Assembly (NCBI RefSeq): GCF_050908995.1
Contig: NC_135133.1
Coordinates: 3,328,001 to 3,392,000, forward strand
Direction of reading: 5' to 3'
From: Andrena cerasifolii
Taxonomy: Eukaryota > Arthropoda > Insecta > Hymenoptera > Andrenidae
Length of the DNA stretch: 64,000 bases
A program made the position numbers and the translations under genes. Below the pieces are notes generated by a model. It was not told where the DNA came from and did not search any database. It saw nothing but the letters and a program-made list of their open reading frames with translations. Shown here piece after piece: positions 12,696 to 26,390 of the stretch (position 1 is the stretch's first letter; each line of letters begins with the position of its first letter).

Positions 12696-15600
12696 GTAGC
12701 CCCCAGCGAGGGCCACTCGCGCTTTGATTTATGTACTAAATATGCCGTGCCCGCGAACCAAGCACCGTAGAAGCTCCCTAGAAGAGAAGCACAGCTTCTC
12801 GTTGCCGAGCACGCTGCGCTTGTACTCTTGGAAGCATCCCCTTTTGTTTCATCCGCCGTCTCCTCTCGCGTTGCTTCGCCTTCCATGCTCGGTTCCTTGA
12901 ACGATACAACCTATCAGTTGTGGATCGACGGGGCTCCGAGCGGCGAAATCTATTCCAGAATAATCAGATACCCCTCTGGACTTGCAGAGACGAGAGCCGC
13001 GGGCGATGGCACAGGTTCCAACTGAATTTTTACACGCGGTCACACTAGATGCTTTTCTCCGAGCAAAAAGCGCACGACGGTGGCGCGGAGCGGAGAGGGT
13101 AGGGGAGGGGGAGGCGAATCGCTCGTACGCTACGATAAGTATGGTAATACGTTAGAATTAAAAGTCCGGTTAAGCCGGTAATAATTCAAGATCCGCGGGT
13201 ATATCAAGGCGAATAAGCATAAATGAATAATTGCACGATAGATAATTTAACGTGCACGCTGCGCGTCGCGTCGGCCGACGTGGCGCGCGATCCGCCGCTG
13301 TTATCCACCTCGGCGTTCCCTTAATTGTCCCTCGATGTCTCGCGTATTCCCGTACTTGTCGCGAGGGGATGCGACGTCCGAGCTACTCGATCCCGGTTGT
13401 CGATACTTGGGTCGAGTAAATTCCAGCCCTCGGTGGTCCAAGGATTTCCTCGTTCGAGGCAGCGGAGGAGATCGACTGCCTCTTCGCTGGGATTGTAACT
13501 CTTCGCGAGTGATTTGTAATGGAAGGAGCAGTGGTATTTTACCGGGGTCCTCTGAAATTTGTCAGGATTATCTTGCGTTGCCTAGCCCGTCCCGGGGACC
13601 AGTCAAATATTTTCCAGACAGTAGAATGGACTCTGTTTTTGCGTCACCGTTTCGGTTCCCTTTACATTGTAAGTCCGAGAATGAATCGACCCTATAAACT
13701 ATCGTTATGTATTGCATCGTTTGTTCCGTCAGGAGGTTCCGTTAACTCTACAGCGCCGGGAAAATTATGTGGAGCTCCGGTGGCGAACGGCGAAGCAAGT
13801 GACCGCAGAGAAGCTCGGATTTACAAGTGTGCAGGGCTCGCCGGTCGTCCAACAAATTCATCTCCACTCCATTCTCATCGCCCCGATGCGTCTCCCGAGG
13901 AGTTATCATCGAAAACGATTGCACCGGCGGGGGCTCGCGACGCCCCGTCGGAGTAACCCAGTTTGCGAAGTCGTTTATGCGTATCCCGCAATTTTCTTAC
14001 GGCTTCGGCGGTGTTAAAATATGTATGGAATCGAGTTAAGCCGCCTCGCAGTCCGGCGTCGAACGCGCAGGAAGCCGCGGAAGCTGTTACCGAGCCATTT
14101 GCATGGCATCACCGCGATTTCGTTAAAACAACCCCTCCATTCTCGGTTTCTCTCCCTTTCGCGGTGTCTGCGGGGCCAGCCCCCGCGCGGCAACTCGATT
14201 TACCGAGGCGCAATCTAAATACACGGTGTTCCATTACGCGAGCCGGAGTGCCCTGTCGCGGGATATTTCGTCGAATGTTGAAATTGATGTCGCCGGGGCT
14301 TTCGTTTTTCGTCGCGTTCGCTGTTTCGCTACGCTCGCGGGAATAATCGCCGTGGCAACCACTCGCGCTGCCACGAAAATTCCGGCTGCCCTTGCACCCT
14401 CCTCCCTCCGCGCACGCACGTGGATCACTCTGAAGTACCCGCGGCGGATCGCAGCGCTCCGGAGTACAGCGACGGAGGGCTGTCTAGGGGTGCAAGTGCA
14501 CAGCGGCGTCTGGAACGCTCTTGCGAGCGATATTTCCTGTTCCTGAGAGACATATGCGCGCCGAGGCGGAGGGAACCGCTCTAGACCACGGTGCACCCCT
14601 TTTTTACCCCTGCTCCGTGACAGAGGCACCATGCCAGAAGTTACGACGCCCATGAAACGAAGGCGGCACGGGAACGAAAGGGAACAACAAGCCCGAGTTA
14701 GGGAACCAAGAGGGAAGAAAGATTGGCGCCGGCAGACTTTTGTTTCCGAAGAAGCATAAAAATCGTTTCCCCTGCCGCCCTCCTCGCCGCCCCTGCCTGG
14801 CCACGCAGACAGTTTTATGTGTCTCACATTAATTTGCATAATCGAATAGAGAAATCTGAATAACGCGTCTCCGCGAGGTCGTCTGTCACGCGGAGAAAGC
14901 CACCCTTAGACACCGGCGCTCCACTCTGGCTGCTGGGGTGCATCTACGCAAGGGTGATTGCCTGATTGCCCAATTGGATTCCGTGGGTCTTGCATCTTCG
15001 TTGGTAAACATCGAGGTGCTCGCGGTGTTTCTCCAAGATGGGCGATTACGGTTGCTTCGCGGAATGAAGTGGGGTATAGGGCGTTACGACGTGCCAGGAA
15101 ACTTGAGTTTGTATTTTTTATACGCTTGCTGGGGGGAGTCGCTGCCTTGCCAGGCGTTGGTAATGCAGAGAAGGACCCCCGGGGAGCAGCCTGATCGATA
15201 AAAGGTACTCCCTTTCGCTGAGGTTTTCGAGGTGGAAAAGGGAGAGTCGACCGACTGTCGGGTATCTATCCTGCGTTGGTGATGTAGAAGTTCCTCGATT
15301 GGTACGACAGAAATCTGCTTTCTGGCTTCAGGGGTGCGGGTAGTTTCAACCCTGGCTCTAGCGTGACCAAAGGGAATGCTTCGTGCTCTGGGATCACAGA
15401 TGACGTTAGGCAGTCCTTTAACCAGCCAGGACAAGAGGGCAAAGCAAGCAACAGTTTTTATACCGTGCTTTCAAGTGGCGGAGATACTTGGATTAAAATG
15501 CGATTAATTTTTAATATCCGGCGACTGAGAGCTGATCAAACGTCGGGAATGAAAAGCGCTGTGGTTACTAAATGGGAAAATACCAGGACCCACGTAAATC

Positions 15601-18600
15601 GTGACGCTGTGAAATAATTTCAATAACTAGGTTCTAGAGTGGCGTGATAGTTTTCAAAAGCCCCTGCGACATCGCGTCGCAGTAAATGGCAAATTAAACG
15701 ATTTAATCCACCAAACCAATTCATTGATGATACACTGTGATTGGAGCCCTCAAATTACATGAGTGCACCGGTGGCAAAGGGGTTGATGTTAAAAGCAAAA
15801 TGAATATCAGATCAACGTTTTGAACAGGCAGATCAATAGCTACGCCGTGTCTAAACCGATACAGCACGAGTCGGCCGAAAATGTCCCAGCAAAATGGAAT
15901 TCACCGTGTTGACTTGCGTTTCCCGCAAATAATCTCTCGAAACAACAATTTCGCGTAATTAATCCGATGTCGCATAAAATTATAGACTCTGCACCCCTGT
16001 TACTCTTGCAACTTGCGCGACTCTCGTTGCACCATCGCCAGAGAGCGAAACCATTGCGTGGGAGAATGCGCAGGCACGTCTCGCGATAGTGCTGAGAGAA
16101 ATTCGCTCGGCGTTAAAGGGTGGAAACGAAATCCACAGCAGGCAGGGCACGCAGCCGAGGTGAAAGAAGTGGAAATTGGCAAATTGCCTATCAACACGAA
16201 TCACCGGGCCATTCAATATCCGCGCGAAATATTGCGGCGAGGGGATCGCCGGGGTGGAGGGTCGCGGCCTGGGGCCAGACCAGAAGGGTGGCCAACCCTT
16301 CCACGTTCCAAGAAATCGCGTTGTTCCAGCGATTTCCTTTCTATATCCCCATCGTCCGCGTCCCTCCACCCTTCTCCCATCCATGACGCACTGATTGCGA
16401 GTCCTGCGGGACACCGAGGCTCTTCCCCCTCCCATTTACATTACTCGTCTTTCGACTCGTGGGCTGCAAGATCCCTCTCCGTGCAACCAATTTTTTCTAC
16501 CGTAAGATAATCGCGGAATAATCTTTCGGGACACTTTGCGGAAGGTGGAACTAGGAGAGGCTAGAATTGCGCGCTCCTTGGGGGTGTTGCACAGGGGAAA
16601 TTCGTAATTTAATTACAGCTTGGTCGGACGTTATTGAAGTTCGAGGGGTTGTCGTTTCTCAATCTACATACGTGGAGGATCTAAATACCGAGTGGTGTAC
16701 CGCATTTGCTCATAGTCAATTTCGGAGTTTCAAGCGTCCTGGAATCTACATGTCCCCTAGTAACCCTTCTCCATCCTCGAGCTCGCCTCCCATGCACCGT
16801 GCTCCGTTGTCGAGTTCTGGCAATATAATTACAGTACTCTTGCTCGCATCTAAATCGTCGACAATTTAACAGAGCCTTCACCACCCGAGCCGGGCGCACC
16901 ATCCGCCTTCTTTCGCTTCGTTGAACATAGATCGCTCGACTTCCAATCTTCCAGCAAATTCGACGCGACTTCCAATTAGAACTCTGTCCATGGTACGTCG
17001 CTCGACTCCGCGCATTCGGGGGTCCAAGTTCGAGCCGTTGGGGGGGCATCGAGGGTTTAGAAGTCGCGACGGGGCGCATCGAATCGATCCGAGTTAGCGA
17101 TCCCTCGGAACACTTTCGCGCGACAGACCGTGCCGGCTGATTTAGTTACAAGGACGCTTTTCACGGATTTCGGCGGCACGTACCAGCAAGCTTCCGGGCG
17201 TGCTGGACTTGATTGCGCCCCTTTCAAAGGCGAGCGATACGTCCGACAAAGCGTCTTTGTGCATCTCGCAGGGATTTGCCCGCGCGACATTTGTAATCCT
17301 GCCGGAGCAGGTGAGAGTATTACCGGGGCTCTGTTCCTTACGTTCGTGTCAGACGGCGGGCGTGTAACAGCCGGCGCCGATAACGCCATTAATAATGCGT
17401 TTGTGTCGCTGTACGTTTACATAGCGGGGTGCTCCAATGTGTCGCGCGCCCACCCTCTCGCTGGCTGGTTCCCGCGAGTGTCGTTTGCGGGAAATAATTG
17501 AAAGCGCGGTCTCGGTGCCGCGCCGCGCCGTCGACCTTCCTGGGTGGGTGGCTCGTTCACCGCGATATTTCCGAGGGGAATGGTCTTGGGACAAATGGAA
17601 GAGAGTGTTTTTTGGGGGACCTCTGACGGCAGAATTTGGGGCAACGGCGGCCGTCATGAGTCGACCGGTCGACCACACATTTCTAGGTGGCATACCACAT
17701 ACGTAGGGAGAATATAATGAAAAGCTTTTATGGCACCATGTAGCGCAGCGGACTTGCTGGACGCAGCGCTGATAGTCTTTCCAATGCCGTCGAGTTGATA
17801 TCACAGAATCAGTTCCAGCTATCTTTCCGAGTGACATGCAGAGCTGGAACGCGTGGATCGGCAATCGGTAGCGGCGTTTTCCGGCGGGGCCTCCGGTCCC
17901 AAGGATCGCAGCATGTATTCATCTTGCCCTCTCCTTTTTCGCGAGCCATCTGCGCGAATGCGGTTGCAAATGCGGCGCGCCGCCGCAGCCAGTGCCACCG
18001 GTGTAGATGTAAAAAGGACGATTCGTCGAAAAGATAGCGCGAGCACGGGCTACGTCAGGACTTATGAGCACGAGGGTACACGTGGCGTCGTGGCTCCCGT
18101 CGCGGCCATTTACAGCCAGCCTTGTCTTCCGCCGTTTATGGCCGATCGCTTGAAAAACCGCCTCTGCCTCTCTCTCTCTCTCTGTTCCTCTTCTCCTCCA
18201 CCTGAGCCCTCCGCGGGCCGCGTTTCCCGATCGCTCTTCTTTCTCTCGCCGAACCATTGTGTCCTCCTCGGCGATTCTATATCGTTATCGGATCAGCGCC
18301 GGAGATTCGACCAGAATCGACCCGGGAAGATTGAATTTTTTTACCAGCAGACCCTGATTCGCTGCGTTTGCCCTATTGTTCCACTCGACGCCGGCCCTCG
18401 GGTAGGGATACGAAGCGAAAGGATTTTTAATCTGTCGCGGGAGGAGGTCCGAGTGTTCCCCGAGCGAGGAGAATTCTTCTGGACCCGGGGACAACTTCGT
18501 TGGGAGTTCAATTGGCGATTTCTTCACGGTGTCTTTGGAATCTTCCCGATCGACTCTGACTGGTGTCCTTTTTTCCATGGTTCCTTCTTATCGAAAGCTC

Positions 18601-21060
18601 CTCGTGTCCTTTGTAAGAGTGCAATCCTACCGAAGGGATCGTCCGAGTCGACGCAAATGCTGGCCATTTGAATATCAGGCTCTACTTGGGCAATCGGATC
18701 TGCAGATTCTCCAACGAGTGGGAGATGTAAGGGCGACATCTCCGTCGCGAGCTTCATTACGCGGCCACCGTTCGCTTTGAATCTTCAACTTCGCTGGCAT
18801 CCAGTCGAAATCGACGTCGCCCGAAAAATGCGAGGCGTGCAGGGGGATCGGCCGGGCGCGCCTGAATCCTTAAAAGGGACGCGGGCAAGAAGAGGATGAA
18901 AAAGGAGTCGAAGAAGTCCCCAGGTGCCCGGTGGCTCCGTTTCTGGCGCGCACGCCGTACACCTTAGAAGGCCTCCGCTCGCGAGTCTTTGTCCTCAGCT
19001 CCCCCGAGCGCTGTTTTCCCTCGAAATTCCCGGGGAAAAAGCTCGGCGAGCGTGCGACGTCGGAGCTGTCCATCGGCGGGACGCGGGACACCCAGGAAAA
19101 TTACCAATTCCACTGACCCGCAAATGCAAACAGTCGAAGCTCAAGGGCTGCAAGCCGGGAGACAAGCCCGAGGAGCCGAAACAAATGGCTCGACGTCCAA
19201 GCACCTATCTCTCTACGAACACCCCCGTTTCTCCGGCAATTCGAGGCTCTCGAGTGGCAAAACCTCCGGGGTCGTGGTTTAGAAGCTTTTTCCGCTGAGT
19301 TCACCTGCGAGCGGGACGGGAGGGAGGGCAAACCAACGAGCCTGTACTCCAAGATTGATGTCGCCGAAGACGGGCGGTGCAGTCGATCGAATCGACTCGT
19401 TCTTAAAACTACATATCGTACTCGCAATGGATCTCGAATACGCTCGTGTGCCCTCCTCCGTTCGCCATTCCCCTTCCTCCCCTCCCTTTTTTTTCTCATC
19501 CCTGACGGTAATAAAACGGGGCTTCTCTTAGCTCCGCGATATCGTTCTCCTTTTTTACGAGGTTCCTCGGTACCAGGTATATTATGGATCAGCCCCGTTG
19601 TCGTAGTTTCTCCTATGAAAATGGAAATCAGCCATCGCGCCGAGACGATACGTATGAAAATACACCGGCTCCGGTTAATATTTCACTCTCCATTATTCTC
19701 TATTTGGAGAGAACGAGGAGGAAGAAGAATCACCGACACGGTGATTCCTATCCCGAAGCTTCGAATTTCCCTTCGATCAGCCTGGAAAGCGTACTCCTCC
19801 AGCGAAACTTGCAGGCTCCTAGGAGGACTACCACTCGATCCTTTCGCTCGAGGGTGTCGCGCCCCGAACCCCCGCCGATCGAGGGAAAAAACTACCCTCG
19901 CTTTGCGTAGCATTCGCCCGAGAAATTGTTCACGGTAGAATCTACAAATTGCCGCGCAGTGTTCGAAGCCGTTCTCCGCTGAATTCCAACGGTCTCGCTG
20001 TTCCGGCGAAGCCTCTGCTCGCTTTTTATTTCCCGCCCCCCTTTAACGATCGCGAAAATGGACTCTGATGGATTCGCGTGGCTCCGTCGGGTGGAAAAAA
20101 AGTTTCTCGGCTGACAGGATTAAAGGAAATCCCGCGGAAAGCCGCAGCCTAATGGGAAACGCAAACAGGCGACCGATGGTCATCGTGGAGCGGAGGGAAT
20201 TCGAGGGAGATCGAAGGTACGCGGCACCTACGATTTCCCTGAGAATTCGGAAGCTTCGGGGCGACGGCGACGGGCCGTCGCTTGGATTTCCCACGTCCCG
20301 CCGGCGAGCCGACAATCGTCGAGCGGAGCGCTGTTTGCCCAAATAATTCCCGAATTAGTGGGACGGTGTTTGGGTGGCGCAGGATGCTCCTCCTCTGCCC
20401 CGGCGATTTTACAATTTTCCTTAAAGTTTACGCTCACGCCGCTTCGTGTCCCGCAGGTCCTAGGGAAATTTAGAGTGTTGCTGCGAGGCCTGCCTCGATA
20501 CGAATCGCCCGTAAATGCAAGCTGGCTAATTAAATTGTGGAACACGAGCGAGTTCTGATTTCGTTAATAAACTCGCGAGAGCATGACGCGGCGTCCTAGA
20601 TTTTCGCGGTCCAGCGGGGAGAGACACATGTTTGCAAAGAATAATGCATACAAAACGAGCCGGATAGGGGATGAGCGTCGAAGTAATGCAGTGTCGCGGT
20701 GTAATGGGAAAAGTGCAAAGAGGGAAGGAAAAACAGGGCGGGACACGCGTTGGTAAATTTGCCCTGGCTTCTATGTCTCAGTTGAGTTCCACGGAAACGA
20801 GGAAATCCGATGTATATTCGACGTAAGACGGGCTCCCCTTTGTTTAGTAGGCGGAATTTACTGGGTAGGAGGGTGGAGGAGATCGGGTATGGTTGTCTCA
20901 TCTTCTTATTTGGATTTTTATGTGGGTTATAGCTGCAGGGAAGTTCATTCAGACTTAGATTAATATAAACTACGTACGTCCGGGTTTATACAAAAAATTG
21001 GTCCTGTGCATTTTGTCAATCAGATTAGGAGCTAATTCACATTATTTGCAGGAACTATTT
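12696..21060. other. GC-rich stretch without a recognised gene
   Basis: No gene recognised over 8 kb. The longest frame (17853-18671, plus strand, 272 codons) has no recognisable domain, is arginine- and serine-rich, and competes with minus-strand frames, so I do not call it. A CT run of 16 bases lies at 18168-18183. From about 20900 the base composition turns AT-rich toward the transposon remnants. Confidence 0.5.
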
Positions 21061-21460
21061 TGTCACACTACCCCGAGGCTGGGTTGGTTGTCACAAATTT
21101 AGATAGCTAAGTTTGTTAATAAAAAGCCGATTCAATTAAGGAAGTAATATCATTTTTTTAATGTAATTATAAATGCTATAGCCTTGAACAGAAAATTAAA
21201 CTTAGAAACATTATTAATAAACAGATTACAACTTTATCACTGAACCCCAATTTCTCTGGATTTGTTTTCTGAATACGGAGACAAGCACACAGGGCAAAAG
21301 TCTTCTTCATTTTCTTTTTCATCTTTATTAATTATTGATACTTTTTTCCCTTTTCTTTCTTTTTTTTCTTTCTCGGATAAAATAACTCGTTTTACTTTGT
21401 TCTTCTTTCCAAATGTTCTGTGACAACTTGACCCAACCCGTTAAACAATCCCATCTCTCT
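21061..21460 (-). mobile_element. Pogo-like element remnant
   Basis: AT-rich block with inverted words near its ends: GGGTTGGTTGTCAC at about 21082-21095 and, inverted, GTGACAACTTGACCCAACCC at about 21421-21440. The minus strand encodes a fragment resembling the C-terminal part of pogo-type transposases (21237-21441). The right edge may be the TA after CCCATCTCTC near 21459, by analogy with the CTCTCCCC-TA end of the element at 54.7 kb. That boundary is a guess. Confidence 0.45.
21237..21441 (-). pseudogene. Transposase C-terminal fragment with zinc-knuckle-like cysteines
   Basis: On the minus strand an open frame of about 68 codons has no starting methionine and ends at the stop at 21237-21239. 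It runs through a very lysine-rich segment (TFGKKNKVKRVILSEKEKKK) to NEEDFCPVCLSPYSENKS. Insect pogo/Jerky-like transposases often end with a basic linker and then a PHD- or zinc-knuckle-like motif starting with a C-x2-C pair. Here the first C-x2-C is present, but the frame stops (GVQ then stop) before a second metal-binding pair. I see it as a truncated C-terminus. The family assignment is from memory of such proteins. Confidence 0.45.
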
Positions 21461-21577
21461 ACTCAAGTATTAAAATGTTTTTAAAAATGCGAGAAAATCA
21501 TTACAGTAAGTTAGAAAAATCTCTAAACTGCGAAAATACGGCGTAATTTACTTCGAGAACACACAATGACACGTCGC

Positions 21578-22437
21578 TAGTGTTCCTGATTTCTCGATAT
21601 TTTTAGTTTCTCGAGAAATCAGAAATGAGATCATCTTTCTTGAGAATTCTCGAGAATTCTCGAGAAATTGAAAAAAATATTGCAAAAATTATATTTTTGG
21701 AATAATGTTGATACTATTTATCAAAAACACCAGAAAACTTTAACTAAATGATTATTCCTGTCTAATTTATACAAAACTTGTGTAAATGAAAAAATAGATA
21801 TTAAATATAATTGGTAAATTTATTTAATACAAAATTTGTGCAAAGCGAAACATTACTTTTTGGTTTTAAAATATTTATTTAAATAGCACAATGCGTCTAA
21901 TGTAGCGTCAGCGAATCTATTTTTTTTGTGGCAAAATCTGTTACTGTTATATTTTGACCTTTTATAAATATCTATCTTGGCAGTTAAATGAAAAAATGCG
22001 TCTTTTGACTCTTTTGCAAGAAATTCTGGATCATGCGAAAATTTTATACCGGATAAAATAGTCTTATCTCCTCTTTTCTATATTTCTTCTTTAATAGCCA
22101 CAAGAAACTCAGTAGGTCCTTAATTCAGTACACAATTTTTCTAAATTTTCAAATAAGAATTTAAGAGCACCTTCAGCAGTTAATAATATCGAATCTTTTG
22201 TACTGTGATTTTCTATTGGAATTCATATAGGTTCTAATGTTATTAATAAGATGTATTATAAATCGTAAATGTGGTTATACGTTCGCGATTAACTAGTAAT
22301 ACATTCATTTACGAAAATAAATGAGATTTATAATATTTTTCCTAGACTTAAGTTTCTCGAGAAGTTATAGTATTTCTCGAGAAATAAGAAATAAGCAATT
22401 ATAAAATTTCTCGAGAAATTCTCGAGAAGGAACACTG
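21578..22437. mobile_element. 860-bp hAT-type element, 8-bp target duplication
   Basis: The left end TAGTGTTCC and the right end (inverted) CAGTGTTCC are flanked by CACGTCGC (21570-21577) and CACATCGC (22438-22445), a 7-of-8 match. This fits hAT elements, which duplicate 8 bases and begin with C/TAGTG-type ends. Both subterminal regions are packed with the palindrome TTCTCGAGAA and its halves (21610-21668 and 22352-22430), the likely transposase binding words. The AT-rich interior has no intact frame. A minus-strand stretch around 21950-22150 looks faintly coding but is broken by stops. Confidence 0.75.
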
Positions 22438-22445
22438 CACATCGC

Positions 22446-25400
22446 GTCTTCGTGCGACACCACTGCGAATTGAGAGATAGGGGAAGGAGGCGGCGATATG
22501 TTTACTCGTCGCCACGGATTATTAGTACATTCCCATCGTTTATAGTCTCTTTGTTATAGCGGTTGCGACAACCATACCCGGTCTCCTCTACTAAAAAGAA
22601 AGCTGCAGCCTCTGCGGGAAATAAGGAATACTTTCGGGTTAGCGGATCTCGAAACGCGTCCGTGATTTTTTCCTCGGAGTAAATTCGCGGGTGGAGATTT
22701 CGTGGAGGCATTGTTCAAGCAGCAATCCCTAATATTTGCCTTTAATCTCGTAAAGTGACGTTCCGCCAGATAAAGTGGGAGAAAAATGAGAGATCGGGTG
22801 TACGAACCGTAAGCAATCGTCGGGCTCGTTCGTCTAGCTCCCCTCGATTCGTCGATCTATTATTCAAACTACAATCAGACCGGAGTGCATGGGAGACTGC
22901 GTCTTACGAGTTCCCTAACGAGACGCTTACGAGCCATTTGAAAGAATAAGTTCCGGCCGAGGTTCACCGAACGATATCCTTGCCGGTTTCACGGACCAAA
23001 TAACGTCTCGTTTGCCTAATTACGTATAGTAATACTCGTTCGGTACACGTTCGGTAGCTACGGATGCCGTGTAGGGAATGGGGGGCAATTCCGCTGCAAG
23101 GGAATGCCATTCCACGGAGCCGCTTACCCGGCCCGGACCTGGGCTCAATTCGAAAATTGATCGATCGGAGCTGCGCGACTAAACATGTTCCCTTAAAATT
23201 GGAGAGCACCGTCAATTTAGCAGACATTTGAAAGCTTCCCCCCCGCGAACCGGCGAGTGGTTGGAAACTTTCCTCGGCGCAATAGCGCAATGATATCTGA
23301 AAGTTGGTGGATCAACTATACGGCGTTTCGAGGAGGTTCAACGATCTCCTCGGTGCAGGGGAACGGGGTTCAAAAAGCCGACGGTGGTGGGCCGCATCCA
23401 CGCCGGCGGTCGATGGCTGCGTGGACGAACATATATAATAACGTAAACTAGGTGGCAGGGAGGAGCTGTCCAGAGTAAACAACGCGGTGGCCCAGGACTA
23501 ATCGGCGTTCAGGCTCGGTTATGGGTTCCCACATCGAATCCCGTGGTATTATGGGACCCGTCCAGCTCTCACGCCTCTCTCCCTGCCTCTCGCCCCTGGA
23601 TCTCGGCCTCTCCGCTGCCCTGCAGCCTCTGGCAAGACCAGCCTAGGCCAGTTTACCGTGGCTAGAGCCAGCCGATAACTGAGCACACGAGACCCGGGCT
23701 TAACGCTGTCGATACACCATTAAACGGCCCCCGTTTTCACGGGGAAATTTCGAAAGTTCCGGGGACAGGAACTCGTCCTGGAGACCTTTGTCGCGGTAAT
23801 TAATTCTCGGCAGCGATGATCCTGTCACGACCGCAGGCCCTTGGAGGCCGGCACTTTTCAGCGAGGATTTATTAAAACTCTCCGTAGGAACGGGATCCCT
23901 CAAACTTGGTCCACTATTCCCGGGATCCCACGGGGGTCGGTGAAAACCGCAACGAGCACCACTCGCAGCCCCGATATCGAGGCTCCAGGGATCGCCGGCG
24001 CCGTGCCCTCGGAACGACACTACTTGAAACTCCCACGACCCGACTACCCCAACAAAGTTTAAACGTACCGGCGTGGTCTAACGGGCGCGTGAACGCAAGA
24101 GATATCGGGCATAAATATTCATAGTCAATCATCTGGGTGTGTCCGGGGTGGGTGCTTCAAAGGGAATCTTCGAATTCGGGCCGCGCTGGGACACAGAGTC
24201 TGCTCGGCGCAGCGCCGGGAGCGATCGAGCAGAGAGAGCGTAGAGCGAGGAGGAGGTGGAGGGACCCGGAGGACTATAAGGGAAGCGAAATTGCCCGCTA
24301 ATGTCATAATTATATACCCGGGGAGAACGCGGCGAGAGCCCCGAAGACGAGCAGCGCGGGGTTCGATCGAGGATCCTCTCTGGCATTGTGCTCGCGCCCT
24401 TTGAACGGCCGATTAATTTATTCGCGAGCGCGCCGAACGCCCGATAGGAGCACGGTTGCACCGCGAAACCGGGAAGCCTTATAGCTAGCGCTCCAGGGCA
24501 CGCTTCGGCTGCCTCGCAGCTTGCAATTTGCAGCCCAGACTTCCGGCCGCTCCGCGGCTCGACAACAGAGACGCGACGACTAGGAGGCTGCGGCCTAGCT
24601 GACAGCCTCGTCTCGTGAACGAGCGCCAGGTTTTGATCGGTGGGTAGACCCACAGTCTGCGGAACTTCCTTTTCGCGGGTTTTCAGCGCGACACCGACGC
24701 GCCGGAAGTTTCCGCTCGCAGCGGGCTGCGAGAGACGTCGATGCTCGTTATTGGGAATTTTCGGTTAGCTCGGTGTCTCGTGCGCTGCCAGCAATGATCC
24801 ATTCCAGGTTGATTGAACTTTGGAGGCTGCTCGGGCGTTGTCACGTCTCGCAGCTACTGCACTCTTTTTTCGGAAAGGCGTTTCTTCGGTCGAGCGTGCG
24901 GTTTAGAAAAAACAGAGCATTAGTTCTATAAGAGTGTACGGTACTTACGGGATCACCTAGCAATTAAAGAAGCTGAGTGGATGTGTTTCGGTATCTCGAT
25001 CCTCTTCTGCCGATGTCCGTGCTTCCTAGCCCGAAAATGCTTCGAGACGATGTGTCGTGCATTCTTCACGGGCCAATGAATCATTCGCGCTCAGCTCTTT
25101 GTGGTGGCCGAAATGCAAGGGCTGCTGGCCCCCGAGGGCCCACTCGTCTAAATCTAACACGATAAGTAGGCGGTGCCGATTAATCATGGTAAACTCGGCC
25201 GGTACCGCTTCGATTCCCTACCGCCTTCCCCCTCTATCTCTCTGTCCCCTGCTTGCAAGTGTACATATATACCTGTGAGGGAACACGTACACGCATACAG
25301 GGTGGCCGCGGCGTTTAATCGGGAGTCTTCGGGTGCTCCGAAGGTAGCCTCCCAATAAAATCATCGGCGAACAAAGTCTGGGTACCGGGGAACGCGGCGG

Positions 25401-26386
25401 GCCCATGTACCGTGGCTGGATTCCGGCGAAAATGACGATTAACGACAGCGAAAACGATGAGGGAGGGGGGGGGCCGATGAATTTCATCGGAGGGAATAAC
25501 GACGAACTCGCAAACCCGTGATTGAACCGAGGGAATCTTGATTCCGGATGCACGCCGGGTGACAGTGAAAGAACGGAACCAATCAGTGGTATGAAAATTC
25601 ATGATTCTTCATTTCCACCCTGGTAATAGCGTTGCCATTGGACAAAGGAATTCCCCGGTGAATAATTCCGTGGCAAACACGGGCGCAGCGCAGAGGGAGG
25701 TCATCGGAATTCCCAAAACGCGCGGGGAAATCGACGAGCATTCGCGCCGCTCCCAATATACCGCTTATCATCGTTGACCAGCCAAAAACGCTCAGTCCGT
25801 TTCCGGTGGAACGCGACGGAATTGTCAGTGGATGGTGCGCGTAGTCGGGGCAAATACCTTGGATAAGAAGCATCTGTTGGAGTAGCGGAACAACGGAATT
25901 ATTTAACCACCCTGTGTGTGCGTACGCGGACAGAGCTCGCGGCGTATCCCGTGAGATTGAGACCTCCTCGCGTCGGGACTCACGCCGGGCCCCGTGTGAG
26001 GCCCCCGGCCTCCCCCCGACCCCCGCTCCGCTCCCCCCTTACCCTCCCCCTCGGGCCCCCGAGACCGCCCTTTCCGCCTTTCTTTTAGAGCCGAGGGGCC
26101 CACGATGGAGGTCCGCCGCGCTGCCCACACACCGCGCGACGCAAGAATCATCGAACGATTTCTTGGCGCGGAGCAAGAAGCATTTACATCTTCTTCAGCC
26201 GGTGACTTTTTCTACGAGGGAGGCCTAGATCTTCGGGACCCGTTCGATCCTCCACGCCATGCGATTCGAGAATTCACGGCTAGCTGTCTCCTTCTCATCA
26301 TCCTCTCCTCCCCCCCCCCCGCTGGAATTCCTGCGACCCGTCCTTTCCCTCCACGAAATGGAACGAATTATTCCTCCGTGATTTCT
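22446..26386. other. GC-rich stretch without a recognised gene
   Basis: No gene recognised. Homopolymer runs stand out: nine G at 25465-25473 and eleven C at 26310-26320. The minus-strand frame 24129-24653 (174 codons) overlaps plus-strand frames and has no recognisable motif. Confidence 0.55.
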
Positions 26387-26390
26387 TTAA

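Noticed and set aside
14234..14839. 201-codon minus-strand frame
   Set aside because: Low-complexity arginine-rich translation of GC-rich DNA, with plus-strand frames in the same interval.
17799..17806. TATCACAG, the seed of the miR-2/13 family
   Set aside because: Only the seed matches, and no pairing arm within 80 bases forms a precursor hairpin.
17853..18671. 272-codon open frame on the plus strand
   Set aside because: GC-rich context, overlapping frames on the other strand, biased arginine/serine content and no recognisable domain or splice context. Long chance frames are expected here.
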